A stretch of 64,000 nucleotides of DNA, from contig NZ_JAXQNN010000001.1 in the NCBI RefSeq assembly GCF_034427455.1, forward strand, positions 496,001-560,000, in the 5' to 3' direction. The position numbers were made by a program, and so were the translations under genes. A model generated the notes under the pieces. The model saw nothing but the letters and a program-made list of their open reading frames with translations, was not told where the DNA came from and made no database searches. This DNA comes from Jeotgalibacillus haloalkalitolerans. Its GTDB lineage: Bacteria; Bacillota; Bacilli; Bacillales; Jeotgalibacillaceae. Shown one piece after another: positions 1 to 9,112 of this stretch (position 1 is its first letter; each line of letters starts with the position of its first letter).

Positions 1-10
1 TTCATATACC

Positions 11-141
11 TGCACAGCTGATGAGTGAAGCGTAAGGGGGCGGCTCGCAGGAAGGGACAGGTGAGACAGAGCATGGCGAAGCCTGCTGGCTCAACGACCG
101 GCCGCAGAAAGCGTCCCCCTGAAGCGGAACTCATCAGCCAA
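11..141 (+). repeat. Family A palindromic intergenic element
   Basis: About 130 bp that start with ACAGCTGATGAGTGAAGCG and end with GAAGCGGAACTCATCAGCC, so the ends are imperfect inverted repeats. The middle contains GGCGAAGCCTG and AGAAAGCGTCCCCCTGAAGC. Closely similar copies lie near 12.75, 18.04, 61.66 and 61.85 kb and more distant relatives near 9.99, 10.26, 21.64 and 42.93 kb. It lies beyond the 3' end of the dehydrogenase operon and could fold into a long hairpin in RNA. Confidence 0.8.
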
Positions 142-152
142 TTTTAGAAAGA

Positions 153-1190
153 TTAAAACCTAATCGATTTCCCAGTCTCACTGCTCTCATAAATTGCTTC
201 AATCACCTTTGAAACCATCATCGCTTCTTCAGGCTTCACGAGTGGTTCCTGATTGCCGCGGCAGCTTTCAAGGAAGTTGTACGCCTGCGGTAGTCCAGGA
301 TTTTCATCATCTGAAATCCAGTAGGCTTCCTGATCAAGCAGCATGCCGTATTTTGCCTGATAAAGCTTAAGCGGGTATACATCAAGACCGCCCTTTGTAC
401 CTGATACTGTAACAGTTTCCTGGTCATCTGCCAGGTTAGCTGCCCATGATGTTTCAAATAACAATGTAGCGCCATCCTTGAATTTAATATAGGCAGTTGC
501 ATGGTCGTCGACTTCAAATGTCGTTGGATCAAATTTACCCCACTGATTGACGACATCATCCTGACGGCTCAATTCATTGTAAGTTGCACCTGACACTTCT
601 GAGATTTCAGGAAAATCCATCAGGTGTAGGGCAAGGTCCAGGAAATGACAGCCAAAGTCGATCAGACTTCCACCGCCCTGCAGATCCTTGTTTGTAAATA
701 CGCCCCAGCCTGGTACTTTACGGCGTCTGATTGCCTGTGCACGGGATACGAGTGGACGGCCGATTTCACCTGCATTAATAAAACGTTTAGCAGCCACCGC
801 TTCTTTTGTATGACGGTAGTGATAAGCAATCATTAATACTTTTCCAGCCTTTTCAGAGGCTTCAATCATGGCCTTACACTCTGCAGTAGTCATGGCCATC
901 GGCTTTTCACACAAAACGTGTTTGCCGGCTTCGAATGCAGCGATTGCAATTTCTGCGTGAAACTTGTTAGGTGTACAGATGGTGACTGCATCCACTTTAT
1001 CAAAGATCTTATGATAGTCGTCTGTGTGGTAAGGAATCTGGTAGTCTTTTGCAACGGTCTTGGCACGCTCTGCATTTACATCACAGACTGCCGTTACATC
1101 AACATCGTTTCCTAACGCAAGAAAGGAGGGGAGGTGCCGCGATACCGCGATGCCTCCGACTCCAATAATTCCAACTCTTAATTTATCCAT
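153..1190 (-). CDS. Gfo/Idh/MocA family dehydrogenase
   Basis: NAD(P)-dependent oxidoreductase of the Gfo/Idh/MocA family, about 345 residues, the usual length. The N-terminal Rossmann fold shows GVGGIA at residues 10-15 and the family signature CEKP at 94-97; the C-terminal half is the alpha/beta substrate domain. I start at the ATG at 1190, which follows AGGTGAT; the in-frame GTG three codons earlier overlaps that site. The gene follows the second dehydrogenase after 9 bases and is last in a thuA-idh-idh operon, so it probably oxidises a sugar or inositol derivative taken up by the neighbouring ABC transporter. The substrate cannot be read from the sequence. Confidence 0.9.
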   Translation of the reverse strand: MDKLRVGIIGVGGIAVSRHLPSFLALGNDVDVTAVCDVNAERAKTVAKDYQIPYHTDDYHKIFDKVDAVTICTPNKFHAEIAIAAFEAGKHVLCEKPMAMTTAECKAMIEASEKAGKVLMIAYHYRHTKEAVAAKRFINAGEIGRPLVSRAQAIRRRKVPGWGVFTNKDLQGGGSLIDFGCHFLDLALHLMDFPEISEVSGATYNELSRQDDVVNQWGKFDPTTFEVDDHATAYIKFKDGATLLFETSWAANLADDQETVTVSGTKGGLDVYPLKLYQAKYGMLLDQEAYWISDDENPGLPQAYNFLESCRGNQEPLVKPEEAMMVSKVIEAIYESSETGKSIRF

Positions 1191-1199
1191 ATCAATCAC

Positions 1200-2222
1200 C
1201 TACAGTTTTACAATCTGTTTGGATTTGTTAGATTCAAGTGCTCCCAAGATGACTTTCAGAGAACGTTTTCCTTCTTCACCATCGATCAGCGGCTGCTTGC
1301 CTGAAAGGATTGAGTCTACAAAATGATCGATGACACCGGTTGATACCTGACCGCCTTCATCATTTGACTGGATTTTTCCAAGAGACAGTTCTTCTTTTGT
1401 GCCATCAGCTTTTTGCAGAACAACTGAATATTCAGGATCGTCTTCAAGACGAAGAACGCCTTTTTCTGCATAAATGACCGTTGCATTATCTTCAGCAACA
1501 TAAGACCAGCTTGCAGCAAGCGTGCCGATAATGCCACTTTCTGTTTTCAATACGAGTACGGCATTGTCATCCACATCAGTGTTTTCTTTAGCACTTGTTT
1601 CAACCATTGCCGCTACTTCTGTCATTTCTTCACCTAATATGTAGCGGATTAAATCTGTTTTGTGTACGCCAAGGTCGCCCATTGCGCCGATAAAAGCCTC
1701 ATCCTTTTTAAAGAACCAGCTGTCTTTACCGTCAGCACTCCAGCCTTCAGGACCAGGATGACCGAACGCAGTACGGAAGCTGTAGACTTTGCCAAGTTCA
1801 CCTGAAGCAATCCACTCCTGAGCTTTCTGATGTGATGCCACGAAGCGCTGGTTATGACCGATCATCAGCAGTTTGCCGGCTTTTTCAGCAGCTGCGATCA
1901 TATCGTCTGCTTCCTGTTCGCTTGTTGCCATCGGCTTTTCACACAATACGTGTTTGCCGGCTTCAAGGGCAGCGATTGATACAGGTGCATGAAGGTGGTT
2001 CGGCGTGCAGACGCTGACTGCATCAAGATCCAGTTTCACAAGATCCTTATAGTCTGTAAACGTTTGCGCAGCACCGAATTTTTTAGCCATTTCCTTTGCA
2101 CGCTTTTCATTAATATCACAGATTGCAACGATTTCTACGTTTTTATTTGCTGCATATTCAGCAAGGTGACGGTGCTTCGCAATACTTCCGGCACCTACAA
2201 CACCAACTTTTAATTTAGCCAT
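1200..2222 (-). CDS. Gfo/Idh/MocA family dehydrogenase (second copy)
   Basis: A 340-residue paralogue of the next gene downstream, with the same layout: GAGSIA at residues 10-15, CEKP at 94-97, then the alpha/beta C-terminal domain. The ATG at 2222 follows AAGGAGG, which overlaps the end of thuA, so the two are translationally close. Two dehydrogenases in tandem with ThuA are typical of operons that degrade uncommon sugars, where one may act on C1 and the other on C3 of the ring; that division is inference. Cytosolic. Confidence 0.9.
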   Translation of the reverse strand: MAKLKVGVVGAGSIAKHRHLAEYAANKNVEIVAICDINEKRAKEMAKKFGAAQTFTDYKDLVKLDLDAVSVCTPNHLHAPVSIAALEAGKHVLCEKPMATSEQEADDMIAAAEKAGKLLMIGHNQRFVASHQKAQEWIASGELGKVYSFRTAFGHPGPEGWSADGKDSWFFKKDEAFIGAMGDLGVHKTDLIRYILGEEMTEVAAMVETSAKENTDVDDNAVLVLKTESGIIGTLAASWSYVAEDNATVIYAEKGVLRLEDDPEYSVVLQKADGTKEELSLGKIQSNDEGGQVSTGVIDHFVDSILSGKQPLIDGEEGKRSLKVILGALESNKSKQIVKL

Positions 2223-2225
2223 TGA

Positions 2226-2954
2226 TTAGTCCTCCTTATATCCTTCAAGCTTTTCGATCGGCTTTGCATTTCCGTAAACAGGGTAGTCACGCTTAGTTGG
2301 AGCCGCCCATTTTACGCCGTTAGCAATAACCTGCTGGATTTGTTTGTTATGATAAGTAGGGTGTGTTTCGTGGCCCGGACGGAAATAGAAGATCTTTCCG
2401 TTTCCACGCTTGAATGTTGCACCACTTCTGAATACTTCTCCACCCTGGAACCAGCTGAGGAAAATCAGTTCATCCGGCGCAGGAATATCAAAGTGTTCAC
2501 CATACATTTCCTCTTCTTCAAGCTCGATATACTCACCAATACCGTCAGCAATCGGGTGACTTGGATCAACGACCCACAGACGCTCGCGCTCATTCGCTTC
2601 ACGCCATTTCAAGTCACAGCCTGTACCCATCAGATGCTTAAAGATCTTTGAAAAGTGGGCAGAGTGAAGGACGATCAGGCCCATTCCTTCCCAGACTCGC
2701 TTCTGTACCTTTTCTACAATCGCGTCATCCACTTCATCATGCGCAAGGTGACCCCACCATAAAAGAACATCTGTGTTATTCAGCACGTCTTCAGTTAAAC
2801 CGTGCTCCGGCTCATCCAATGTAGCCGTTTTCACATCATAGCCGTGTTCAGCAAGTGCATCCGCAATTACACGGTGAATGCCATCAGGATAGATTTCCTT
2901 AACAGCATCATGTTTTTTCTCATGTCTAAATTCATTCCAAACCGTAACGTTCAT
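2226..2954 (-). CDS. ThuA domain protein
   Basis: A 242-residue single-domain ThuA-like protein (trehalose-utilisation type, class I glutamine amidotransferase-like fold). Recognisable pieces are [22 protein letters not shown] and [20 protein letters not shown] near the C-terminus. The ATG at 2954 is preceded by AAAGGAG at good spacing; an in-frame GTG four codons earlier overlaps that site and is rejected. ThuA has been linked to conversion of 3-ketosugars in rhizobia, which fits the two following Gfo/Idh dehydrogenases. First gene of a three-gene operon behind a cre-like site. Confidence 0.85.
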   Translation of the reverse strand: MNVTVWNEFRHEKKHDAVKEIYPDGIHRVIADALAEHGYDVKTATLDEPEHGLTEDVLNNTDVLLWWGHLAHDEVDDAIVEKVQKRVWEGMGLIVLHSAHFSKIFKHLMGTGCDLKWREANERERLWVVDPSHPIADGIGEYIELEEEEMYGEHFDIPAPDELIFLSWFQGGEVFRSGATFKRGNGKIFYFRPGHETHPTYHNKQIQQVIANGVKWAAPTKRDYPVYGNAKPIEKLEGYKED

Positions 2955-2981
2955 TGCTCGAAACACTCCTTTAATTATAAC

Positions 2982-2995
2982 TGTAAGCGCTCTTA
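2982..2995. promoter_or_regulatory. cre-like site upstream of thuA operon
   Basis: TGTAAGCGCTCTTA matches the CcpA cre pattern TGNNANCGNTNNCA except at the penultimate base. It lies about 30 bases before the thuA start. A LacI-family regulator of the locus could also use it. Confidence 0.45.
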
Positions 2996-3093
2996 AAATA
3001 GAGCAGGTTGTATATGCAACCGCTTCCTATACTTTAACAGATTTATCAACTGAGAAGTAAATATTTGCATCGTTTTCTTCAACTCGAATCAAA

Positions 3094-3127
3094 AAGAGGG
3101 CCGGGGACCTCGTACGGACCCGGCACA
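3094..3127 (-). terminator. Terminator of the ABC transporter operon
   Basis: On the minus strand GCCGGGTCC...GGTCCCCGGC forms a GC-rich stem followed by CTCTTTTTG, directly after the stop codon of the MalG-type permease. Confidence 0.65.
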
Positions 3128-3134
3128 CCCATAA

Positions 3135-3956
3135 TTATTCTTTTACCGAGCCTGAAGTCAGTCCGGCAACAATTCTTCTCTGGAAAATTAGTACCAGTAT
3201 AACAATAGGGATGGTTACAAGAACAGTCGCAGCTGAAATATCTCCCCAAGGAATCGTGAACTGACTCTGATAAAGTGAGATCCCAACAGGCACTGTACGC
3301 CATTCATCGGCAGTGTTGATGGTTAAGGCAAATAAATACTCATTCCACGCAGCGATAAATACAAGGATACCGGTTGTGAAAACACCAGGTGCTGCAAGCG
3401 GGAAAATAATTTTTCTGAACGTCTGGAAAGGTGACGCACCATCCAGCTTTGCTGATTCTTCAAGCTCCCACGGAATCTTCTGGAAGAAGGTTGCCAGAAT
3501 CCAGATTGCAAGAGGGAGGGAAACCGTAATATACGGAATCACCAGGCCCATATAGCTGTTACGAAGATCTGCAGCAGTTATAAAGTTATAGATTGGTGAA
3601 ATAATCGCAATCTGCGGGAACATGGATGCTGCTAAGATGATCCCTAAAATAACACCTTTAAATCTGATTGGCAGACGCGTCAGTGCATATGCTGCAATCG
3701 AAGCAAATCCAATCGCAATCAATGTAGTTAATGAAGATACGACAAAACTGTTCCACATGTATCTGAAAAGCGGACGGTTCGTAATGGCGTTTTCATAGGA
3801 TGCAAGAGATGGATCTGCTGTGAACCAGTTAAAGTTATTAAAAATTTCGCCCGGCGGTTTGATCGACGTGAGGAAAACCCAGATGAAAGGGAACATCACG
3901 AAAAATACAAACACGACCAGAAAAATATAGAAGCCTATTCCTGCACGTTTGTTCAT
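3135..3956 (-). CDS. Carbohydrate ABC transporter permease, MalG type
   Basis: 273-residue inner-membrane permease with about six transmembrane segments. The EAA loop that contacts the ATPase is visible as EESAKLDGASPFQTFRKIIF near residues 180-200, and AAWNEYLFALT follows. The ATG at 3956 has AAGGAGG at proper spacing, overlapping the stop of the partner permease. Last gene of the lacI-binding protein-permease-permease operon. No ATP-binding subunit is present; in Bacillus such importers often share the MsmX ATPase encoded elsewhere (family knowledge). Confidence 0.92.
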   Translation of the reverse strand: MNKRAGIGFYIFLVVFVFFVMFPFIWVFLTSIKPPGEIFNNFNWFTADPSLASYENAITNRPLFRYMWNSFVVSSLTTLIAIGFASIAAYALTRLPIRFKGVILGIILAASMFPQIAIISPIYNFITAADLRNSYMGLVIPYITVSLPLAIWILATFFQKIPWELEESAKLDGASPFQTFRKIIFPLAAPGVFTTGILVFIAAWNEYLFALTINTADEWRTVPVGISLYQSQFTIPWGDISAATVLVTIPIVILVLIFQRRIVAGLTSGSVKE

Positions 3957-3968
3957 CCTGATTCCTCC

Positions 3969-5282
3969 TTAGCGACCCTGTTTGCCGGCAAACAAATCAG
4001 AACCGATGAATTTGATAAAGAAGATTGAAATAATCGCAACCGATAAGAACACGATGACAGAAAGCGTTGAGCCTGCACCGAAGTTCGACTGTGAAAATAG
4101 TGTAATGTAAGCATAGATTGAGATAGACTCGGTAGCATTTGCCGGTCCACCGCCTGTTAATACCCAGATCAAATCAAATACCCGGAAGGCATCAAGCGTA
4201 CGGAATAGCAAAGCAACAAGAATAGCTGATTTCAACAGCGGAAGGGTAATCTTCCAGAATTGCTGCCACTTACTTGCGCCATCGACTTCTGCCGCCTCAT
4301 AAAGCGAGCCTGAAATCGTCTGCAAACCTGCCAGGAGCAGAAGTGCCATGTAAGGTGTCGTTTTCCAGACATCTGCAAAGATAACAGAGAACATACCACC
4401 GGCTCCTGTAGAGAGGAGGACGGATGCATCGTCTATCAGACCGAATTGTTCAAAGTAATGTGCAACGATCCCTGTCTGGCCATCATATAAAAAGCCCCAC
4501 ATCATTGCTGCAACCGCTGTTGGAATCGCCCATGGAATCAGAACTGATGCACGGACAATCCCTCTTCCGATAAATACACGGTTAATCAAAAGGGCGATCA
4601 GCAGACCGAGGACAAGCTCAGCTCCAACTGATGCAATGGTGAAAAGTAATGTGTTCCACATCGCCTGCCACATCCGGCCTTCAGTTAAATAACGGCCATA
4701 ATTGGACAGTCCGATAAAGTTGGATTCGATGACAGCTGTATTAACGGAACTAAGAGAGCCTGCGACATTGGACGCCACCGTAGCAAACTGTTCGTCCTGA
4801 GCATTCTCAGAAATCCCTTCTAACTGGGCTTCTGCATCATCAAGGAATGCTTTATATTCTTCCGCCCATTCATTTTCAACTTCAGCGTACTTCAGGTCAC
4901 TGTCAGCAATGGCTGAGAAGGATGCGATCCGCTCTTCAACCTCTTCATACTGTTCACTGACGCCATCCATTTCAAGAAGTTCAGTGTGGAATTCGCTAAT
5001 TCCAGAGACAATGTTGGCGATCGCAGTTGCATCATCGCCGCTTGCCTGGGATTCAAGTGCTTCAAGATCCCGTTCAAGGTAAAAATAGTCGTTCGCATAG
5101 CGTTCAAGGTCCATATTCGCATCAAGGAACCTCTCAGAACGGGAAGGATCGCTTAGTCTGTAGTCAAAGAGGCTATTATAGAAGGATTGCGCAACAGGCC
5201 ACAATGTAACAAGAATAACGAGAATGAGGGCTGGTGCGACCATTAAGTAGCCAAGCTGTTTTTCATTCAATTGAAACTTCAA
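3969..5282 (-). CDS. Carbohydrate ABC transporter permease, MalF type, with large external insert
   Basis: Permease of about 437 residues, well above the usual 290-310. The first membrane segment (about residues 11-33) is followed by about 135 acidic, mostly helical residues (about 45-180) rich in Glu, Ala and Asp. The conserved core then starts at NFIGLSNYGRYL, and the EAA loop LYEAAEVDGASKWQQFWKIT lies near residue 340. The extra segment sits where MalF of E. coli carries its external P2 loop but does not resemble it in sequence. I prefer the TTG at 5282, which follows GTAGGTG at six bases; an in-frame GTG at 5291 overlaps that site. Confidence 0.9.
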   Translation of the reverse strand: MKFQLNEKQLGYLMVAPALILVILVTLWPVAQSFYNSLFDYRLSDPSRSERFLDANMDLERYANDYFYLERDLEALESQASGDDATAIANIVSGISEFHTELLEMDGVSEQYEEVEERIASFSAIADSDLKYAEVENEWAEEYKAFLDDAEAQLEGISENAQDEQFATVASNVAGSLSSVNTAVIESNFIGLSNYGRYLTEGRMWQAMWNTLLFTIASVGAELVLGLLIALLINRVFIGRGIVRASVLIPWAIPTAVAAMMWGFLYDGQTGIVAHYFEQFGLIDDASVLLSTGAGGMFSVIFADVWKTTPYMALLLLAGLQTISGSLYEAAEVDGASKWQQFWKITLPLLKSAILVALLFRTLDAFRVFDLIWVLTGGGPANATESISIYAYITLFSQSNFGAGSTLSVIVFLSVAIISIFFIKFIGSDLFAGKQGR

Positions 5283-5323
5283 CGGTTTCACCTACTTTTT
5301 TAAAATGATAAGTAACCAAGAGA

Positions 5324-5352
5324 AGGGGAGGTGTTATAGCCACCCCCCCTTA
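5324..5352. terminator. Hairpin between binding protein and permease genes
   Basis: GGGGAGGTG-TTATAGC-CACCCCCCC forms a strong stem without a clear T-run on the minus strand. Hairpins here often stabilise the abundant binding-protein mRNA or reduce read-through into the permeases. The rest of 5283-5516 shows nothing recognisable. Confidence 0.5.
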
Positions 5353-5516
5353 ATCACTTCTGCTTATATTGACAGATTAAGAGATGATTTAATTTTTCTT
5401 CATTCCCGATCGGCTCTGTCTTTTACGGCCATTGGAAAAATGTTGTTCGCTCATCCCCATAAACGACTGACAATTTCGCAAGACCTGCAAAGCTTTTCGA
5501 TATTTCCTGAATGAAT

Positions 5517-6839
5517 TTACTCAGCGATCGCTGCTTCCATTTCTTCCTGCATCGTTGCAGCAGCTTCTTCAGCTGTGATTTCTCCTGCAAGTGCTCTTGA
5601 AAGCTGAACCTGCATAATATCAGAGATACGTGGATAGATCGGTGTTACCGGTCTTGGTACAGCATTCTGAAGTGTCTCAACGAATTCAGGCTGAGCAAAG
5701 ATTGGTGCTGCTTCCTGAACTTCAGCATCTTCATAAAGTGATTCGATTGTCGGTGCAAGACCGCCTTCCTGAGCACTGATCTTCTGACCTTCAGGACCTG
5801 TGATGAACTTTACAAATTCCCATGCAGCTTCCTGATTTTCAGAGTAACGGTTGATCATTGCCATCCATCCGCCAAGTGTTGCAGCGTTTGTACCATCTTC
5901 AGCTGCCGGAAGAACAGAGAATCCTACATTTCCTGCAACTTCAGACACTTCTTCATCGTTTGAAGTTGCCTGCATATATGGCCAGTTACGTGCGAATACT
6001 GCCTGTCCGCCAACCCATGCATTGTTTGTTTCAGTTTCCTGGAAGCTTAGGATATTGCTTGGCACAAACTCAGAGTTTACGATATCAATCATTGTCTGGA
6101 TACCGGCAACCGTTTCAGGGCTGTCTACAACTACTTCATTGTTCTCGTTAATAATTTCACCGCCGTGAGAAGCAATGAACTCAACTGCGTTTGTCACCAT
6201 ACCTTCATATTGGTTAGCCTGCATCAGGTATCCGAATTCAGTTTCGCCTTCACCCTGCAGAGATCCTGCCATTTCAATCAGCTCTGTCCAGGTTGCAGGA
6301 GGCGTGTCCACAATGTCTGTACGGTAATACAGAAGACCTGCATCTGTGAACTGCGGCATCGCATACTGACGGCCATTGAAATTACCCGACTGAATCGTAC
6401 CAGGGAAGTAATCATCAAGGTTGATGCCATCCTGTTCAATAAAACGGTCAAGCTCAAGTGCATACTGTGCCTGGGCAAATTCAGCAGGCCAGATTACATC
6501 TGCCTGGAATACATCAATCTCAGAACTCTGTGAACCAAGAATCGTTACATATTGGTCATGCTGAGCGCCCGTATCTGCAGGCATTTCGCGATACTCAACG
6601 TTAATATTCGGGTTTTGTTCTTCAAAAGCAGCAATTAAAGCATCTGTTGCGTTTGTCACGTCAACACCACGTGCATAAGTGATTGTTACTTCTTCTTCAG
6701 ATGTGCCTTCATCTCCACCTGTATCAGAACCGGCATCTGTTCCCGTGTCTGTTGACTCCTCGTCTCCGCTACATGCAGCAAGAAGTAAGCTCATTGTTAA
6801 TACAGTAACGCCGGCAACTTTTTTGTTCCAAAGTTTCAT
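5517..6839 (-). CDS. Sugar ABC transporter substrate-binding lipoprotein
   Basis: 440-residue extracellular binding protein of the MalE/family 1 type. It has a lipoprotein signal peptide with lipobox LLLAAC (Cys23), then a Ser/Asp/Gly/Thr-rich linker (about residues 24-48), then the binding domain starting at VTITYARGVD. The segment NAWVGGQAVFARNWPYM and the WEFVKFITGPEGQ helix are typical of this family. ATG at 6839 follows AAGGGGGC. It lies 21 bases after lacI and should be cotranscribed. It delivers the sugar to the two permeases that follow. Confidence 0.93.
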   Translation of the reverse strand: MKLWNKKVAGVTVLTMSLLLAACSGDEESTDTGTDAGSDTGGDEGTSEEEVTITYARGVDVTNATDALIAAFEEQNPNINVEYREMPADTGAQHDQYVTILGSQSSEIDVFQADVIWPAEFAQAQYALELDRFIEQDGINLDDYFPGTIQSGNFNGRQYAMPQFTDAGLLYYRTDIVDTPPATWTELIEMAGSLQGEGETEFGYLMQANQYEGMVTNAVEFIASHGGEIINENNEVVVDSPETVAGIQTMIDIVNSEFVPSNILSFQETETNNAWVGGQAVFARNWPYMQATSNDEEVSEVAGNVGFSVLPAAEDGTNAATLGGWMAMINRYSENQEAAWEFVKFITGPEGQKISAQEGGLAPTIESLYEDAEVQEAAPIFAQPEFVETLQNAVPRPVTPIYPRISDIMQVQLSRALAGEITAEEAAATMQEEMEAAIAE

Positions 6840-6860
6840 AAAGTAAAGCCCCCTTAGTTT

Positions 6861-7847
6861 TTAAGTTGATTGTCTTTCAATTAATTTCAAAGGTAGAAGG
6901 ATGTCTTCTGCCTTGTTTTCACGTTTTCCTTCGATAATGTCAAGCATGACTTCCATTGCTTTTTCGCCAATGTCAGAAGTGAATTGGTTAATCGTTGTGA
7001 ATTGCGGATCCATCAGCGTTGCAATGGGCTGATCATCAAATCCTACAACTGCAAGATCATCCGGGACGCACCAGCCATTCAGCTGTGCTTCCTTAATCAT
7101 TCCTGCCGCTACCTCATCGCTTCCTGTGAAGAATGCAGTAGGCGGATCGTCCATTGTGGCAATGTGTCTGAAAATCTCTCTTCCATTCTCAACAGTAAAG
7201 ACGTCCTTAAACATCCAGGCCGGATTTGGTTCTATTCCGGCTTCTGTAACCGCTTTCAAATAACCCTTGCGCCGGTTGACAGAAACGCTGCTGTCGTTCC
7301 CCTGGCAGTAACCGATTTTCCTGTGTCCCTTGTCGAGTAAGTGCTTTGTACCAATGTATCCACCTTCTATCTGATCAAGGCGGACTCTCGTGACTGTTGC
7401 ATCGGGATCATATTCATTACAGTAAATGACAGTGCCGTATTTTGTGTAAGGCGCAATGGCTTCCCACTTGTTTTCGGCGGCTGCCAGAATAATGCCGTCG
7501 ACCTGCTTGGACTGAAGCAGCTGAAAATACTCCAATTCTTTATCAGGACTGATTCTCGTATTGCATAAAATCAGCTGATAACCATGTCTGGCTGCTTTCT
7601 GTTCCATCGCATCGACCAGCTGGCTGAAAAATGGATTCACGATTCTCGAGATCAGCACCGCAATTTTCTTTGTCTTTATATTGCGTAATCTCTGAGCTGA
7701 GGAGTTTGGCACATAACCAAGTTCCTCCATCGCTTTTTGAACAGCCTGCTTTTTTTCCTCACTGACATACGGATGATGATTGATTACCCTTGATACGGTC
7801 GCCTGTGACAACCCAGCTTTTTGCGCAACATCTTTAATGGTGTACAC
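6861..7847 (-). CDS. LacI family transcriptional regulator
   Basis: 328 residues. The helix-turn-helix is at residues 2-24 (YTIKDVAQKAGLSQATVSRV), then the hinge-helix region (YVPNSSAQRLRN) and a periplasmic-binding-protein-like effector domain ending with the usual LIERQS. The GTG start at 7847 has GGAGGG at seven bases. It is the first gene of the transporter operon and probably controls it through the palindromes in the upstream gap, which match LacI-type operators. The inducer is unknown. Confidence 0.92.
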   Translation of the reverse strand: MYTIKDVAQKAGLSQATVSRVINHHPYVSEEKKQAVQKAMEELGYVPNSSAQRLRNIKTKKIAVLISRIVNPFFSQLVDAMEQKAARHGYQLILCNTRISPDKELEYFQLLQSKQVDGIILAAAENKWEAIAPYTKYGTVIYCNEYDPDATVTRVRLDQIEGGYIGTKHLLDKGHRKIGYCQGNDSSVSVNRRKGYLKAVTEAGIEPNPAWMFKDVFTVENGREIFRHIATMDDPPTAFFTGSDEVAAGMIKEAQLNGWCVPDDLAVVGFDDQPIATLMDPQFTTINQFTSDIGEKAMEVMLDIIEGKRENKAEDILLPLKLIERQST

Positions 7848-7890
7848 GCGCTGACCCTCCTATAGGAACACCCCCAATTGTGAAGTCATA

Positions 7891-7904
7891 TGAAATCGTT
7901 TTCA
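7891..7904. promoter_or_regulatory. LacI-type operator 1
   Basis: TGAAATCGTTTTCA, an imperfect palindrome with central CG, 44 bases before the lacI start; the spacing to the next copy is 35 bases. Confidence 0.65.
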
Positions 7905-7925
7905 CGACTAAATCATATAACATTA

Positions 7926-7939
7926 TGAAATCGATTTCA
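7926..7939. promoter_or_regulatory. LacI-type operator 2 (perfect palindrome)
   Basis: TGAAATCGATTTCA, a perfect 14-bp palindrome of the form used by LacI/CcpA-family regulators. Likely the main operator of the adjacent LacI-family protein. Confidence 0.75.
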
Positions 7940-7993
7940 ATACCAAATAAAAAAATTCTTAATATTCTTTTTATTCTGAAAAACAATGACAAT

Positions 7994-8007
7994 TGAAATG
8001 GTTTTCA
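7994..8007. promoter_or_regulatory. LacI-type operator 3
   Basis: TGAAATGGTTTTCA, a third related half-degenerate palindrome 68 bases beyond operator 2; spacing would permit looping. Confidence 0.5.
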
Positions 8008-8266
8008 TTGGGTAAAATAGGTTCGAATACCTGTAAAAGAAGATTTCATATGTATTCCTTCTCAAAAAAAAGGGGGATGTAAAGGGCTAACACTATGAAA
8101 ACATGAAAGCGCATTCTTGTCTATACATCTTTTAAAATATTATTATGTATATAGTATTCAGAAGAACGAAAAAGTTTTCGTAAACGCTGATTCACAAAGG
8201 GTTTTGGTCGATTTTAACGAGTGAAGCGTCTATACTTACAGGTAGCAGATCTGGAAGGAGAATAAC

Positions 8267-9010
8267 ATGAAAAAAGATATACAGCTGATCGCTTTAGATA
8301 TGGACGGCACACTTCTCAGAAATGATCACAGCGTTTCTGAAGAAAATAAGGCTGCGATTCAAACAGCACAGGAGCAGGGGAAGGCTGTTATGGTCAGTAC
8401 AGGACGCCCGCTTTTATATGCTGAAGAGATTGTTGATTCATTAAAGCTCTCCACCTACCTGATCACAGTCAATGGAGGAGAGATCTGGAGCCCGGAGCGT
8501 AAGTTAATCGAACGGACGATGATTGATTCTGTGCACGTCGAATTTATGCTTGAGATGGCACTGAAACATGATACGCATTACTGGTCTTCCACGGTTGAGG
8601 GCGTGTGGAACAAAAACACCACATTCCCGAAAAACATTCGTGACTATCAGTGGCTGAAATTCGGCTTTGACATAAAAGACGATGAAGTACGGAAATTAAT
8701 TTGGGAGGAGTTATCGAAGCGCCAGGAGCTTGAGGTGACGAATTCAAGCCTGACCAATATAGAAGTGAACGCTGCAGGGATCAATAAGGCAGCGGCGATC
8801 CGTAAAGTATGCTGGCGTCTGAACATTCAGATGGACCAGGTCATGGCAGTCGGTGACAGTCTGAATGACCTTGCGATGATCAAAGAGTCAGGGATCGGTG
8901 TTGCAATGGGGAACGCTCAGGAAAAAGTAAAGGAAGCAGCTGACTGGGTCACACATTCTAACGAGGATCACGGCGTTGCAGAAGCCATCAGGCGGTTTGT
9001 GCTCAACTGA
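8267..9010 (+). CDS. HAD family (Cof-type) phosphatase
   Basis: 247 residues, somewhat short for the IIB group (usually 260-290). Motif I DMDGTLL has nucleophile Asp11 and acid/base Asp13, motif II is STGRP near residue 44, and motif IV GDSLNDLAM is near residue 199. The cap domain between motifs II and III looks shortened. ATG at 8267 follows GGAAGGAG. Acts on phosphorylated sugars or cofactors in the cytosol; the substrate is not evident. It could serve the adjacent sugar locus, but shared operators are the only hint. Confidence 0.88.
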   Translation: MKKDIQLIALDMDGTLLRNDHSVSEENKAAIQTAQEQGKAVMVSTGRPLLYAEEIVDSLKLSTYLITVNGGEIWSPERKLIERTMIDSVHVEFMLEMALKHDTHYWSSTVEGVWNKNTTFPKNIRDYQWLKFGFDIKDDEVRKLIWEELSKRQELEVTNSSLTNIEVNAAGINKAAAIRKVCWRLNIQMDQVMAVGDSLNDLAMIKESGIGVAMGNAQEKVKEAADWVTHSNEDHGVAEAIRRFVLN

Positions 9011-9047
9011 TGGTTTATTTCTTTCGGAAACGGAAATAACAAAGAAT

Positions 9048-9076
9048 GTGACTTTAAAGAAGCACATGTATATACT
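9048..9076 (+). promoter_or_regulatory. Possible sigma-A promoter of the aldo-keto reductase
   Basis: GTGACT (9048-9053), 17-base spacer, TATACT (9071-9076), 36 bases before the start codon. The -35 is weak. Confidence 0.4.
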
Positions 9077-9112
9077 TAATCTGAATTTTCAATTTCGAGA
9101 GGAGTTTTAAGC

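Larger units (their letters stand above)
7848..8266. other. Divergent regulatory gap with LacI-type operators
   Basis: A 419-base AT-rich gap between lacI (minus) and the HAD gene (plus). It holds three TGAAA-centred palindromes listed separately, a weaker TGAAAGCGCATTCT at 8104-8117, and a TATACT at 8231-8236 that may be the -10 of the HAD gene. No open frame of note. Confidence 0.7.

Noticed and set aside
8090-8130. Additional cre at TGAAAGCGCATTCT
   Set aside because: Second half does not match the consensus and no promoter is evident beside it.
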